Origin: Tenacibaculum lutimaris
GTDB taxonomy: Bacteria; Bacteroidota; Bacteroidia; Flavobacteriales; Flavobacteriaceae
DNA: 64,000 bases
Assembly: GCF_003610735.1 (NCBI RefSeq)
Contig: NZ_RAQM01000007.1
Span: forward strand, 1-64,000
Direction: 5' to 3'
The notes under the pieces: model-generated
What the model was told of the DNA's origin: nothing
Database searches by the model: none
Seen by the model: only the letters and a program-made list of their open reading frames with translations
Translations under genes and position numbers: made by a program
Shown: in pieces, positions 53,138-61,777 of the stretch
Numbering within the stretch: the stretch's first letter is position 1
Layout: every line of letters starts with the position of its first letter

Positions 53138-54614
53138 GTGGGCAGATTACACGCCTAATAAAGTAGCGCTTACTTCTTATGATACTCTTGAAAATTATAC
53201 GTACAGTGATTTAGATGTCTATGCGGATAGATTAGTAGCTCAGTTCACTAAAAAAGGGTTAGAAGAAGGGGATAGAGTTGCTGTTTTAGCAGAGCACGGT
53301 TTAGAGTACATCGTTCTTTTTGTAACTTGTCAAAGAATGGGGGTTATTTTGGTGCCTTTAAATTATCGCTTCTCGGTAAGTGAATTACAAAGATTAGTAG
53401 ACGATTGTACGCCGAAATTATTTGTTTACAGTAAGAGTTTTATTGAGAAGTTTGAAGGGTTAGAATTAGGTAATACTTCTGTATTGTTAATGAATGATGT
53501 GAAATATTTCTATAAAAACAAAGCGGTTGAAGTTGTAAGAAAAGATTATACGATAAAGGAAGAGAATCCACTATTTATATTCTATACTTCTGGAACTACA
53601 GGAAACCCGAAAGGAGTGCTGTATACTAATAAAATGTTATTTTGGAATAGTTTGAATACTTCCATGCAGTTAGGTATTACATTTAGAGACTCTACATTAA
53701 ATACTTTGCCACCTTACCATACATCAGGGTGGAATGTTTTTGTTACTCCATTATTACATAAAGGAGGGCATATAGGAATGCTAGAAAAGTTTGATGCAGA
53801 AAAGGTGTTGTGTTTGTTAGAGTTAAATGAAACGACATTGTTTATGGCGCTTCCAACAATGCTGTTAATGATGCAAAAAACATCTGTTTTTAAAAAGATT
53901 GGCCTCCAAGGGTTACGTTATATTATTTCTGGTGGAGAAAAAGTACCACCTGAACTGGTGTCATATTGGAAGAAAGAAAAAAACATATATATACGTCCAG
54001 GATATGGTTTAACAGAAGCAGGCCCTAGTATAACATCACTTCATCATAAAATGGCAGTGTTAAAACCTAACTCAATTGGGAAGCCTAATTTTTATTTGGA
54101 AACTAAAATAGTAAATAGAGAAGGAGAGAAAGTAAAGCCTAATGAAGTAGGAGAATTATGTATAAGAGGTAATATCGTAACTCCTGGGTATTGGAATAAC
54201 TCTGTTAAAACTAACAATACAATTAAAAAAGGATGGCTGTATACAGGTGATTTTGTGTATATGGATGAAGACGGTTATTTGTATATGAAAGGAAGAAAAA
54301 ATGACATGTATATATCTGGAGGAGAAAACATTTATCCACAAGAAATAGAAGCGCATTTAGAAACACTTAAAGGAATTAAAAAAGCAGTAGTGTTAAGTAT
54401 GAAAGATGAAAAATGGGGAGAAATAGGGGTGGCTTTCATAACAGTTGAAGATAAAGATATTACAGTTGAAGATGTAAGAGCAGAATTAAAAGAAACATTA
54501 GTTCCCTATAAGCATCCAAAATATATATTCTTTTTAGATGAAATACCTTTAACGAGTGTAGGAAAAGTATCGAGAAAAGATTTGTTGCGCTATTTTAATT
54601 CGATTAAAACATAA
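53112..54614 (+). CDS. Acyl-CoA ligase (AMP-forming, ANL superfamily)
   Basis: The 500-residue enzyme has the P-loop YTSGTTGNPKG (158-168), RPGYGLTEAGPSIT, the YTGDFVYMDEDGYLYMKGRKNDM linker region, GGENIYPQEIE and the catalytic Lys in PLTSVGKVSRKDL near the end. It should activate a carboxylic acid to its CoA thioester through an acyl-adenylate. Length and motifs fit medium/long-chain or acetoacetyl-type synthetases; the acid is unknown. It overlaps the symporter gene by 26 bases and is four bases from the hydrolase gene, so it likely activates what the symporter brings in. Confidence 0.92.
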   Translation: MSTLNWIAKWADYTPNKVALTSYDTLENYTYSDLDVYADRLVAQFTKKGLEEGDRVAVLAEHGLEYIVLFVTCQRMGVILVPLNYRFSVSELQRLVDDCTPKLFVYSKSFIEKFEGLELGNTSVLLMNDVKYFYKNKAVEVVRKDYTIKEENPLFIFYTSGTTGNPKGVLYTNKMLFWNSLNTSMQLGITFRDSTLNTLPPYHTSGWNVFVTPLLHKGGHIGMLEKFDAEKVLCLLELNETTLFMALPTMLLMMQKTSVFKKIGLQGLRYIISGGEKVPPELVSYWKKEKNIYIRPGYGLTEAGPSITSLHHKMAVLKPNSIGKPNFYLETKIVNREGEKVKPNEVGELCIRGNIVTPGYWNNSVKTNNTIKKGWLYTGDFVYMDEDGYLYMKGRKNDMYISGGENIYPQEIEAHLETLKGIKKAVVLSMKDEKWGEIGVAFITVEDKDITVEDVRAELKETLVPYKHPKYIFFLDEIPLTSVGKVSRKDLLRYFNSIKT

Positions 54615-54617
54615 AAG

Positions 54618-55562
54618 ATGAAACAGATAAGTTTAGTGTTAATTTTTACATTGATAAATGCCATTGCATTTGCACAAAGCACAAAAAAAACAATGAAAGA
54701 AATGCTTTCAGACTATGAGTTTAAAACTAGATGTGTAAAAATTGACGACATAAATATTACATATCTAAAAGAAGGAAAGGGAGCTAAGACCTTACTTTTT
54801 TTACATGGCTTAAGTAGTAATGCTGATGCTTGGTTTAAAAATATAGAAACTCTAAAAGAGAATTATACCTGTGTGGCTATTGATTTACCAGGTCATGGAA
54901 AATCTTCAAATTTAGAAGAAGCTTATACGCCTACTTTCTTTGCTGATGTTGTGTTTAAATTTATCAAAAAGAAAAGATTGAAAAATGTGGTTTTAGTTGG
55001 GCATTCTATGGGAGGTCAAGCCAGTATGAAACTTGCATTACAGCATCCAGAAGTAGTGCAAAAATTAGTACTGATAGCTCCTGCTGGATTGGAGAAGTTT
55101 ACTAAAGATCAAGGGAATATTCTTAAAAGTGTATATACTGCTGAGGTGGTAAAGAACACAACAAATGAACAGATTGCAAAAAATTATGCACTTAACTTTT
55201 TTGAACAACCAACCGAGGTGTCAAAAATGATAGAAGATCGTATTCGAATTAAACAAGCGTCCGATTTTGATGCTCATTGTAACGCTATTGTAAAAAGTGT
55301 ATTTGGAATGTTGGATGATCCTGTACATAATGATTTAGAAAAGATATCTCAAAAAACCTTAGTTGTTTTTGGAGGTAAAGATATGTTAATTCCGAATAGA
55401 TATTTACATCCAACATTAACGATTCAAGATGTAGGAAATGTAGCGAAAGATAAAATTAAAAATGCTACTGTAATGTATATAGAAAATTGTGGGCATTTTG
55501 CTCAGTTTGAAAAGCCTAAAAAAGTTAACTTGCTCATACAAGAATTTGTAGAAAGTGATTAA
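54618..55562 (+). CDS. Exported alpha/beta hydrolase
   Basis: The 314-residue protein has a signal peptide (MKQISLVLIFTLINAIAFAQ), so it works in the periplasm or at the outer membrane. The catalytic triad is Ser130 in LVGHSMGGQ, Asp255 in VVFGGKDMLIP and His293 in ENCGHFAQFE, with the oxyanion motif FLHGLSSNADAW. Ester or lactone hydrolysis is likely. It sits three bases after the ligase gene and overlaps the next gene by one base. In this operon it could cut an imported ester or oligomer into monomers for the symporter. Confidence 0.9.
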   Translation: MKQISLVLIFTLINAIAFAQSTKKTMKEMLSDYEFKTRCVKIDDINITYLKEGKGAKTLLFLHGLSSNADAWFKNIETLKENYTCVAIDLPGHGKSSNLEEAYTPTFFADVVFKFIKKKRLKNVVLVGHSMGGQASMKLALQHPEVVQKLVLIAPAGLEKFTKDQGNILKSVYTAEVVKNTTNEQIAKNYALNFFEQPTEVSKMIEDRIRIKQASDFDAHCNAIVKSVFGMLDDPVHNDLEKISQKTLVVFGGKDMLIPNRYLHPTLTIQDVGNVAKDKIKNATVMYIENCGHFAQFEKPKKVNLLIQEFVESD

Positions 55563-56980
55563 TGAAAACGAAGCTTAAAAAATTTACAGAGTTTAGTAAA
55601 ACTATTTTGCCAAACGAGGCGAAATATCTTCAAACAGTATATCAATTTAAAGGAGAAGAAAAATGTGTAATAAGTGATCTTATTATCAAAAATGCATTGT
55701 CTAAAAATGGTTTTACAGATTTTGATACTTCTATAGATAAACGAAAATACTCGTATGTAAAAGACTGGACTCAGAAAAAATTAACCAGTATAGATGTTGA
55801 TGTTACGATAGATTGGTTAATGTCGTTAAAAAAGAAAATTTTAACTGATGCTATTACTTCGCAAGAAGAAAAAGAATTTCTTCACTATATAGTCTCTTAC
55901 AAAACCATTGAACATAATTTTCAAAGTCTATATAATTTAGCTAAAGAATACAAATCGTATTTGTTAGTACGAATGCGTTATAATGATCATGAAATTGTGG
56001 CTAACTTTATTAAGGAGTATGAGGTTAACTATTTGAAGGCAAAAGAAATACATGAAAAACTGTATGAGGCAACTACCGAAATTACCAATCAATACACCTT
56101 AAATAATAATGAAACAAAACATCTAGAAGATTGGTTGTTACAAGTGTTTAAAGATGAGTCTATCGATGGTAAAAATCGTTACCAAGCATTTGTTTTGCTA
56201 GCTTTTATGTATACAAATTATAATGAGAATGATAAGTTAAAGTTACTTTTCGATCAAATTGATGCATATTTCAGTCAGGGTATAATGTATTCTAGACGCT
56301 TACTTTCTAACTACTATGCGAGTCGAGTTTTGTTACACTCTAAACAAAATGAGTTTGATGAGGCGGAGTTTTACGGGTATCTTTCAATTAGGCAGAATAA
56401 CAATGATACCTTGATGTATTTAAATAATTTGGTGGCTATTTTATTACGAAATAACAAACCTGAAGAGGCATTTTCTTTACTTGAAAAGTACGATGGGCTT
56501 TATAAAGAAATTCATAATTACCATCAAAAAATAGGGTATTGTTCGTATAAGGTAAGAGTATTGTCAGAACTTAATAAACATAAAATTGCCGAAGCAACTG
56601 CAAAAACTTTTTTACGAAAGCATAAAAATGAGGTGCTAAAACATCGTTGGCATCATTTCTTTACCTCATATATTAATGTGTTAGTCACAGAAGAAAAATA
56701 TGATGAAGTGTTAAAGTTGGCTTCTAAATTTAATTTGATTGAAAAAGAAAATGAACGTCAGAAAAAAAGTAATTATGTACCTAATATTTCTTGGAGCATT
56801 TCACTTTCAAGATATATGGAAGGTAAGATTAATTCAAACCGTTTGTTAGAAGAAATAAAACAACCTTTAAAGGGGGTAACACCAACAATTAATCAAAAAC
56901 AGTTGATGTTCAGGGTGATAAATAAGTTGTCAGATAATCTTCCAGAGGCTTTTTTGAAATTAAAGTCTCATATTGAGTAA
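55562..56980 (+). CDS. TPR-like helical repeat protein, unknown function
   Basis: I do not recognise a named family. The 472-residue protein has no signal peptide or membrane helix and is nearly all alpha-helix, with paired helices in the second half that look like degenerate TPRs (QAFVLLAFMYTNYNENDKLKLLFDQI, NNLVAILLRNNKPEEAFSLLEKYDG, TSYINVLVTEEKYDEVLKLASKF). The N-terminal 170 residues are charged and helical. It begins within the last base of the exported hydrolase gene, so it is cotranslated with a catabolic operon although it has no metabolic motif. A scaffold or sensor for the system is possible. Confidence 0.78.
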   Translation: MKTKLKKFTEFSKTILPNEAKYLQTVYQFKGEEKCVISDLIIKNALSKNGFTDFDTSIDKRKYSYVKDWTQKKLTSIDVDVTIDWLMSLKKKILTDAITSQEEKEFLHYIVSYKTIEHNFQSLYNLAKEYKSYLLVRMRYNDHEIVANFIKEYEVNYLKAKEIHEKLYEATTEITNQYTLNNNETKHLEDWLLQVFKDESIDGKNRYQAFVLLAFMYTNYNENDKLKLLFDQIDAYFSQGIMYSRRLLSNYYASRVLLHSKQNEFDEAEFYGYLSIRQNNNDTLMYLNNLVAILLRNNKPEEAFSLLEKYDGLYKEIHNYHQKIGYCSYKVRVLSELNKHKIAEATAKTFLRKHKNEVLKHRWHHFFTSYINVLVTEEKYDEVLKLASKFNLIEKENERQKKSNYVPNISWSISLSRYMEGKINSNRLLEEIKQPLKGVTPTINQKQLMFRVINKLSDNLPEAFLKLKSHIE

Positions 56981-57041
56981 CTTTCTTTTAAATACTGTGT
57001 TTTATATAGGGTTTTTATATTAAAAAAAAATAAAACAATTA

Positions 57042-57053
57042 AAAGTCACACTT
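57042..57053 (+). promoter_or_regulatory. Third AAAGTC box, upstream of the TonB receptor
   Basis: AAAGTCACACTT differs by one base from boxes A and B at the symporter promoter. A TAGTTTTTG -7-like element follows at 57056-57064 and the receptor ATG is at 57136, so an internal promoter under the same control is likely. Confidence 0.5.
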
Positions 57054-57135
57054 TATAGTTTTTGTTTTTCAAATAGTTTATTTTCCATTTCCAGATAGAT
57101 TGCGAGTGAAACAAACTTAATAACAATCTAAAATT

Positions 57136-59574
57136 ATGAAAAAACTATTTTTCTTTTTAGTCTTAATTAGTTCTTTAACTCTAAGTGCACAAGGTACAGG
57201 AGGTATTCAAGGGGTGATTACAGATACAAATGGAGTGCCTTTAGCGGGGGCTACAGTATATATTAAAAGTATAGATAAGGGGATAGATGCTGATTTTGAT
57301 GGGAAATTTGCAATTGAAAATATTAAAGAAGGAACCTATAATGTGCTTGTCTCATTCGTGGGTTTTGAAAGTGCAACCAAAACAGTAGCTGTTCAAAATG
57401 GAAAGAAAACACAACTAAACATTTCTTTAAAAGAAGCAAGTAGTGTTTTAGATGAGGTTATTTTAACAGCAAATAAAAAGCCACAAAAAATTACTGAAGT
57501 TCCAGCAACAGTTAATGTTATTACGGCAAAAGATATTCAGGATTTCCCAAGTTTTAATATAGGTGAATTAGCTGCTAGACAAAAGGGAGTTGATTTTGTT
57601 CGTAGTGGTGTTTTAGGAACTGGAATTAATATCCGTGGTTTTAATTCAGCATTTAACTCAAAGAATTTACAAATGACCGACGATAGAGTTTCTATGTTAA
57701 TTGCAACAGGATTACCTTATGGGTCGTTTTCAACAGTTACAAAAGATGATGTTGAACGTGTAGAGATTTTATTAGGGCCAAACGGAACATTGTATGGACC
57801 AAATGCTCATAACGGTTTGGTAAGTACAATAACTAAAAACCCAAGAACTTCAGAAGGAACTACAATAGCGGTTGGTGCTGGAGATCAAAATGTAGTTACA
57901 GGTAGATTACGTCATGCGCAAGTATTGAGTGATAAGTTTGCCTATAAAATTCATTTAGAAAGTACACAAGGTACAGAGTTTAATTATGTAGATAGTGTGT
58001 ATGTAGGAACGAAAGCGTATGGCGAGAAAAACTTAGATCGTGATTTTAATGCGTTAAAATATGGGGCTTCGTTATACTATAAGCCTACAAGTAGTTCTGA
58101 AATTACAGCATATTATGGGCATAGTAATAATACCAATTTAGCAGTAAATAGTACTGGTCGTAATCAAATTAAAGATTGGACAATAGATGTGGCTCAGTTA
58201 AAATACGTGTCTAAAAACTTTTTTGCTAATGCATATTATACATGGAGTAAAACAGATGAGACTTATTCTATAAATCAACGTACAAAAAATTATATAGCAT
58301 TGGTTGATAATGGTTTTTCAGAAGAAGAAGCTTGGGATTTAGCGCTGTATGGAGGGGCTTTATTTAGAGATGCGTCAGAAAGGTTTAATGCTGAAGCACA
58401 GTATAATAATAGTTGGGGAGATTTTCACTTAACAACAGGAGTTCAGTATCAATTAGATATGGCAGATTCCAAAGGGACTTATTTGATGGATCAAGATGGT
58501 TCTATTGATGTAAATCAGACTGGAGTATATGGTCAGTTTGAATACAAGTTAAATTCAGGATGGAATTTCTTGGCAGGAATAAGAGCTGATAATCACGATA
58601 TATACGGAACTAATTTGTTGCCAAAAGCGGCAATTACCAAAACAATTGGTGAGGGTACGTTTAGGTTAACGTATGGTAAAGGTATAGCAGCGCCAACAAT
58701 TTTGAATTTAAAAGGTTATTTGTTTGAAGGGTTGTTGTTAGGTAATAGCGAAGGGTTTACGTTAACTGATGGAACTAAAATAAATAAGTTAGAAGTAGAA
58801 ACTATCAATTCTTTTGAATTTGGATATAAGGGTAAACTGTCAGATAAGTTGTATGTTGATGCAAGTGCGTATTATAATATGTCAGAAAATTTTATAAGTC
58901 CAGCACTTGTTATAACAGACTTTGTTAATGGTAATTATGTAACTCATATAGGTAACGAGCCTATAGACCCAAATGCTGCAGGTGCTAGCGCTTCAAAACC
59001 AGTGTTAATTAGTTATGTAAATTTTGGAAGTGTTGATACTTATGGTGTTGATTTTGGATTGAACTATTATTTTACGGATGCTATTAGGGCGTCAATAAAC
59101 TACTCGTATTTTGGTCGTAGTTTAGATAAAAATGATTTGAGTAATGATCTTAATTCAGATGGAAAAGTTTTAGAAACAGAATTACCTGTAAATACACCAG
59201 AAAATAAATTTAGTTTAGGATTTCACTATGGAGGAAAGAAATTATACGGTTCTGTTTTTGGTCGTTGGGTGCAAGATTATGATTTTTTCTCAGGAAGTCA
59301 TGTAGCTGCTAAAACACAAGATTTAAATGGAGATGGAATAAATGATGTTATAGAAAATGGAAAAGGAGCAGTAGGAAACTGGAACTATGGACCTTTAGGT
59401 GGGTTTACTGTGGATGCTAATTTAGGATATAATTTAAATGATAATATATCTGTTGGTATGAATGTTACTAATGTTTTTGATGCAAGTGTAAGAGAGTTTG
59501 TAGCTTCTCCAGAAATAGGAAGACTAGTTTCATTCGAGCTTAAATATAACTTTAACGTATTTAAGAAAAATTAA
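57136..59574 (+). CDS. TonB-dependent receptor of the 3-hydroxybutyrate operon
   Basis: The 812-residue protein has a signal peptide (MKKLFFFLVLISSLTLSAQ), a carboxypeptidase-regulatory-like domain (about 22-110), a plug (about 115-235, VNVITAKDIQDFPSFNIGELA, GINIRGFNSAF, LLGPNGTLYGPNAHNGLVS) and a beta-barrel ending in FELKYNFNVFKKN. It has no STN domain and no SusD-like partner, so it imports ligand without FecR signalling. Its own candidate promoter carries the box found before the symporter. The neighbours, two hydrolases, a CoA ligase and 3-hydroxybutyrate dehydrogenase, point to a small ester or oligomer rather than iron. The actual ligand is unknown. Confidence 0.9.
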   Translation: MKKLFFFLVLISSLTLSAQGTGGIQGVITDTNGVPLAGATVYIKSIDKGIDADFDGKFAIENIKEGTYNVLVSFVGFESATKTVAVQNGKKTQLNISLKEASSVLDEVILTANKKPQKITEVPATVNVITAKDIQDFPSFNIGELAARQKGVDFVRSGVLGTGINIRGFNSAFNSKNLQMTDDRVSMLIATGLPYGSFSTVTKDDVERVEILLGPNGTLYGPNAHNGLVSTITKNPRTSEGTTIAVGAGDQNVVTGRLRHAQVLSDKFAYKIHLESTQGTEFNYVDSVYVGTKAYGEKNLDRDFNALKYGASLYYKPTSSSEITAYYGHSNNTNLAVNSTGRNQIKDWTIDVAQLKYVSKNFFANAYYTWSKTDETYSINQRTKNYIALVDNGFSEEEAWDLALYGGALFRDASERFNAEAQYNNSWGDFHLTTGVQYQLDMADSKGTYLMDQDGSIDVNQTGVYGQFEYKLNSGWNFLAGIRADNHDIYGTNLLPKAAITKTIGEGTFRLTYGKGIAAPTILNLKGYLFEGLLLGNSEGFTLTDGTKINKLEVETINSFEFGYKGKLSDKLYVDASAYYNMSENFISPALVITDFVNGNYVTHIGNEPIDPNAAGASASKPVLISYVNFGSVDTYGVDFGLNYYFTDAIRASINYSYFGRSLDKNDLSNDLNSDGKVLETELPVNTPENKFSLGFHYGGKKLYGSVFGRWVQDYDFFSGSHVAAKTQDLNGDGINDVIENGKGAVGNWNYGPLGGFTVDANLGYNLNDNISVGMNVTNVFDASVREFVASPEIGRLVSFELKYNFNVFKKN

Positions 59575-59600
59575 AATCTAATCCGTTAAGCTTATAAAGT

Positions 59601-60383
59601 ATGCCGAAAGTAAAAGTAAACAATATAGAGCTTGATTATGAAGAGTATGGAAAAGGCGAGGTTCTTTTGTTTCTTCATGGATTAGGTTCTACCAAAGCAG
59701 ATTGGGATGCGCAAATCCCTTTCTTTTCAAAAAAGTATCGTGTTGTGGTAGTAGATCTTAGAGGGCATGGAAAAACTTCTATTCCCTCTAAAGATTACGG
59801 AGTCGAGTTTATGACCGAAGATATTAAACAATTACTAGATGTTTTAAAAATAGAAAAAGCCACGGTTGTAGGTTTTTCTATGGGAGGAGCAGTAGCTTTT
59901 CAATTGGCTTCCAGTTATCCTGAGTATATTAATAATCTGGTTATTGTAAATAGTGGTCCCGATTTTAATAATATGGGTAAAATAGGTGAAGAGTTGTTGA
60001 GTTCACGAACAGAGTTTTTAAAAACTAAAGGATTGCTTCCTTTGGCTAAAGAAATTGCTTATAACATGTTTCCTGAAGTTAATCAAATTGAAATAAGAAA
60101 CCAATTTGAAGAAAGGTGTAAGGAGAATGATTATAACGCGTATTATAACTCATTTGTTACGTTGATGAATTGGGGTTTAGGAGATAGATTAAATGACATT
60201 ACAGTTAGAACACTAGTGGTAGCTTCTGATATGGATTATACGCCTGTTTCTTTCAAGGAAGAATATGTAAAGAGAATGCCAAATGCAACGCTGTCTGTGA
60301 TTGAAAACTCAAGACATGGAGCGGTAATAGATCAACCAGAGGCTTTTAATAAAATACTCGAAAATTTTCTGAATCATGAATAA
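59601..60383 (+). CDS. Cytoplasmic alpha/beta hydrolase
   Basis: The 260-residue protein has no signal peptide. The nucleophile is Ser93 in VVGFSMGGAV, the acid is Asp210 or Asp212 in VVASDMDYTP and His239 lies in NSRHGAVID; FLHGLGSTKADWD is the oxyanion loop. The family includes esterases, lipases and lactonases such as 3-oxoadipate enol-lactonase. It is 26 bases after the receptor gene and overlaps the dehydrogenase gene by eight bases. With an exported relative upstream, the operon has one hydrolase on each side of the inner membrane. Confidence 0.9.
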   Translation: MPKVKVNNIELDYEEYGKGEVLLFLHGLGSTKADWDAQIPFFSKKYRVVVVDLRGHGKTSIPSKDYGVEFMTEDIKQLLDVLKIEKATVVGFSMGGAVAFQLASSYPEYINNLVIVNSGPDFNNMGKIGEELLSSRTEFLKTKGLLPLAKEIAYNMFPEVNQIEIRNQFEERCKENDYNAYYNSFVTLMNWGLGDRLNDITVRTLVVASDMDYTPVSFKEEYVKRMPNATLSVIENSRHGAVIDQPEAFNKILENFLNHE

Positions 60384-61146
60384 AGTAGTGTTGATAACAG
60401 GAAGTACTAGCGGTATCGGTTTAGGTATTGCAGAAGCTTTTGCGAAAGCGGGTTACAATATTATGTTTCATGGTTTGGAAGCAGATGGAGATACAATAGC
60501 AAAAAGCGTAGGAGATAAGTATAATGTAAAAGTTTCTTTTTCAAATGCGAATTTACTTGTTGCTGATGAGGTTGAAGAATTAATAGAGCAAACAATAAAA
60601 GTATTTGGAGGGCTGCATGTGTTGATTAATAATGCGGGAATACAGTATGTAGCTCCAATAGAAGACTTCCCTAATAATAAGTATGAAAATATTATTGCTA
60701 TTAATATGAATGCTGCTTTCTATGCTTCAAAAAAGGCGTGGAGCTTTATGAAATATCAGAAATTTGGTAGAATTATCAATGTTTCGTCAGTTCATGGGTT
60801 AAGAGCTTCTGAGTTTAAAACAGCGTATGTGACAGCAAAACATGGTGTAATTGGTATGACTAAGGTTTTAGCGTTGGAAGGTGCGCCTCATAATATAACC
60901 TGTAACGCAATTTGTCCTGGATATGTAAAAACACCGTTAGTAGAAGGGCAAATAAAAGATCAAGCCAAAGCGCACCATATGTCAGAAGAAGAAGTAGTTG
61001 AAAAAGTAATGCTAAAAAAACAAGCAGTAAAGCAGTTTGTTTCGTTAGAAACGATTGCAGATATGGCTCTATTGTTAGCAAAAGACACTTCTTCAACTAT
61101 TACTGGAACTTCATTTGCTTTAGACGGTGGCTGGAGTGCGCAGTAA
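60376..61146 (+). CDS. 3-hydroxybutyrate dehydrogenase
   Basis: The 256-residue short-chain dehydrogenase oxidises D-3-hydroxybutyrate to acetoacetate with NAD+. TGSTSGIGLGIAEAF (about 8-22) binds NAD; the catalytic Ser138, Tyr151 and Lys155 lie in INVSSVHG and TAYVTAKHG. NNAGIQYVAPIEDFP, NAICPGYVKTPLVEGQIKDQA and LKKQAVKQFVSLETIADMA are close to the bacterial HBDH signatures, including the Lys/Gln residues that hold the substrate carboxylate. The last gene of the operon, it ends about 115 bases before a terminator. No polyhydroxybutyrate synthase is in the window, so use of external 3-hydroxybutyrate is the likely purpose. Confidence 0.9.
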   Translation: MNKVVLITGSTSGIGLGIAEAFAKAGYNIMFHGLEADGDTIAKSVGDKYNVKVSFSNANLLVADEVEELIEQTIKVFGGLHVLINNAGIQYVAPIEDFPNNKYENIIAINMNAAFYASKKAWSFMKYQKFGRIINVSSVHGLRASEFKTAYVTAKHGVIGMTKVLALEGAPHNITCNAICPGYVKTPLVEGQIKDQAKAHHMSEEEVVEKVMLKKQAVKQFVSLETIADMALLLAKDTSSTITGTSFALDGGWSAQ

Positions 61147-61259
61147 AGTTTAATGAAAATCTTTGTTTCATTAATTTAGTATATACAAGAGCAGAAGTCT
61201 AGCTTACTAAATTGTTAGTAGGTTGGGCTTTTGTATAATTTTAAGTTTAGGTAAAATGA

Positions 61260-61293
61260 AAAATCCGATTTACAATGTAAATCGGATTTTTTT
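61260..61293. terminator. Terminator between the 3-hydroxybutyrate operon and tRNA-Asn genes
   Basis: AAAATCCGATTTAC (61260-61273) pairs with GTAAATCGGATTTT (61277-61290), followed by a T-run to 61293. It can serve both the plus-strand operon and the minus-strand tRNA genes. Confidence 0.87.
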
Positions 61294-61295
61294 GG

Positions 61296-61369
61296 CTCCT
61301 CAACCTGGACTCGAACCAGGGACCCTCTGATTAACAGTCAGATGCTCTAACCAACTGAGCTATTGAGGA
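61296..61369 (-). tRNA. tRNA-Asn (anticodon GTT), copy 1
   Basis: The minus strand reads TCCTCAATAGCTCAG at the 5' end, anticodon arm CTGACTGTTAATCAG (GTT) and T-arm GGTTCGAGTCC, closing with TTGAGGA plus discriminator G. A CCA is encoded at 61293-61295. It is 74 nt without the CCA. Confidence 0.96.
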
Positions 61370-61430
61370 ATGTTCTTGTAGAACAATCTATATGTGTTGT
61401 AGAAATTATCGGCTTCTACGTTGCCTTTGG

Positions 61431-61504
61431 CTCCTCAACCTGGACTCGAACCAGGGACCCTCTGATTAACAGTCAGATGCTCTAACCAACTGAGCTATTG
61501 AGGA
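61431..61504 (-). tRNA. tRNA-Asn (anticodon GTT), copy 2
   Basis: The sequence is identical to copy 1, including the encoded CCA (61428-61430). It lies 135 bases upstream on the minus strand, with a 61-base spacer, so the two are probably cotranscribed. Confidence 0.96.
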
Positions 61505-61711
61505 ATTTAAAACATACTTGTCTTAAAATGCGAGTGCAAATTTAAGTCCTTTTTTTATATCTGCAAATTATTTTTAGTAAAAAGTAAAACTATTTTTTCT
61601 TAATGCTGAAATTCAGTGCTTTATTTTTGATGAAAAGAGGTGTCTTTAACTCAAATTTAACAAAAACTAAAAACTCGTTAAAGAGTTTAAAATTAGGCTA
61701 AAAAGGAGTGC

Positions 61712-61719
61712 TATATTTG
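61712..61719 (+). promoter_or_regulatory. -7 element of sucA
   Basis: TATATTTG matches TAnnTTTG; a second match, TACTTTTG, lies at 61730-61737. An inverted repeat AAACTC / GAGTTT (61671-61688) lies just upstream. Confidence 0.5.
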
Positions 61720-61777
61720 TTAAAAGTTGTACTTTTGTCAACATTATTCTTATAGACAGAAAAGTATAACAAAATAT

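Noticed and set aside
61293..61504. Tandem tRNA-Asn genes as a possible integration site
   Set aside because: Both copies are intact and identical, and no integrase, phage gene or attachment duplicate lies nearby.
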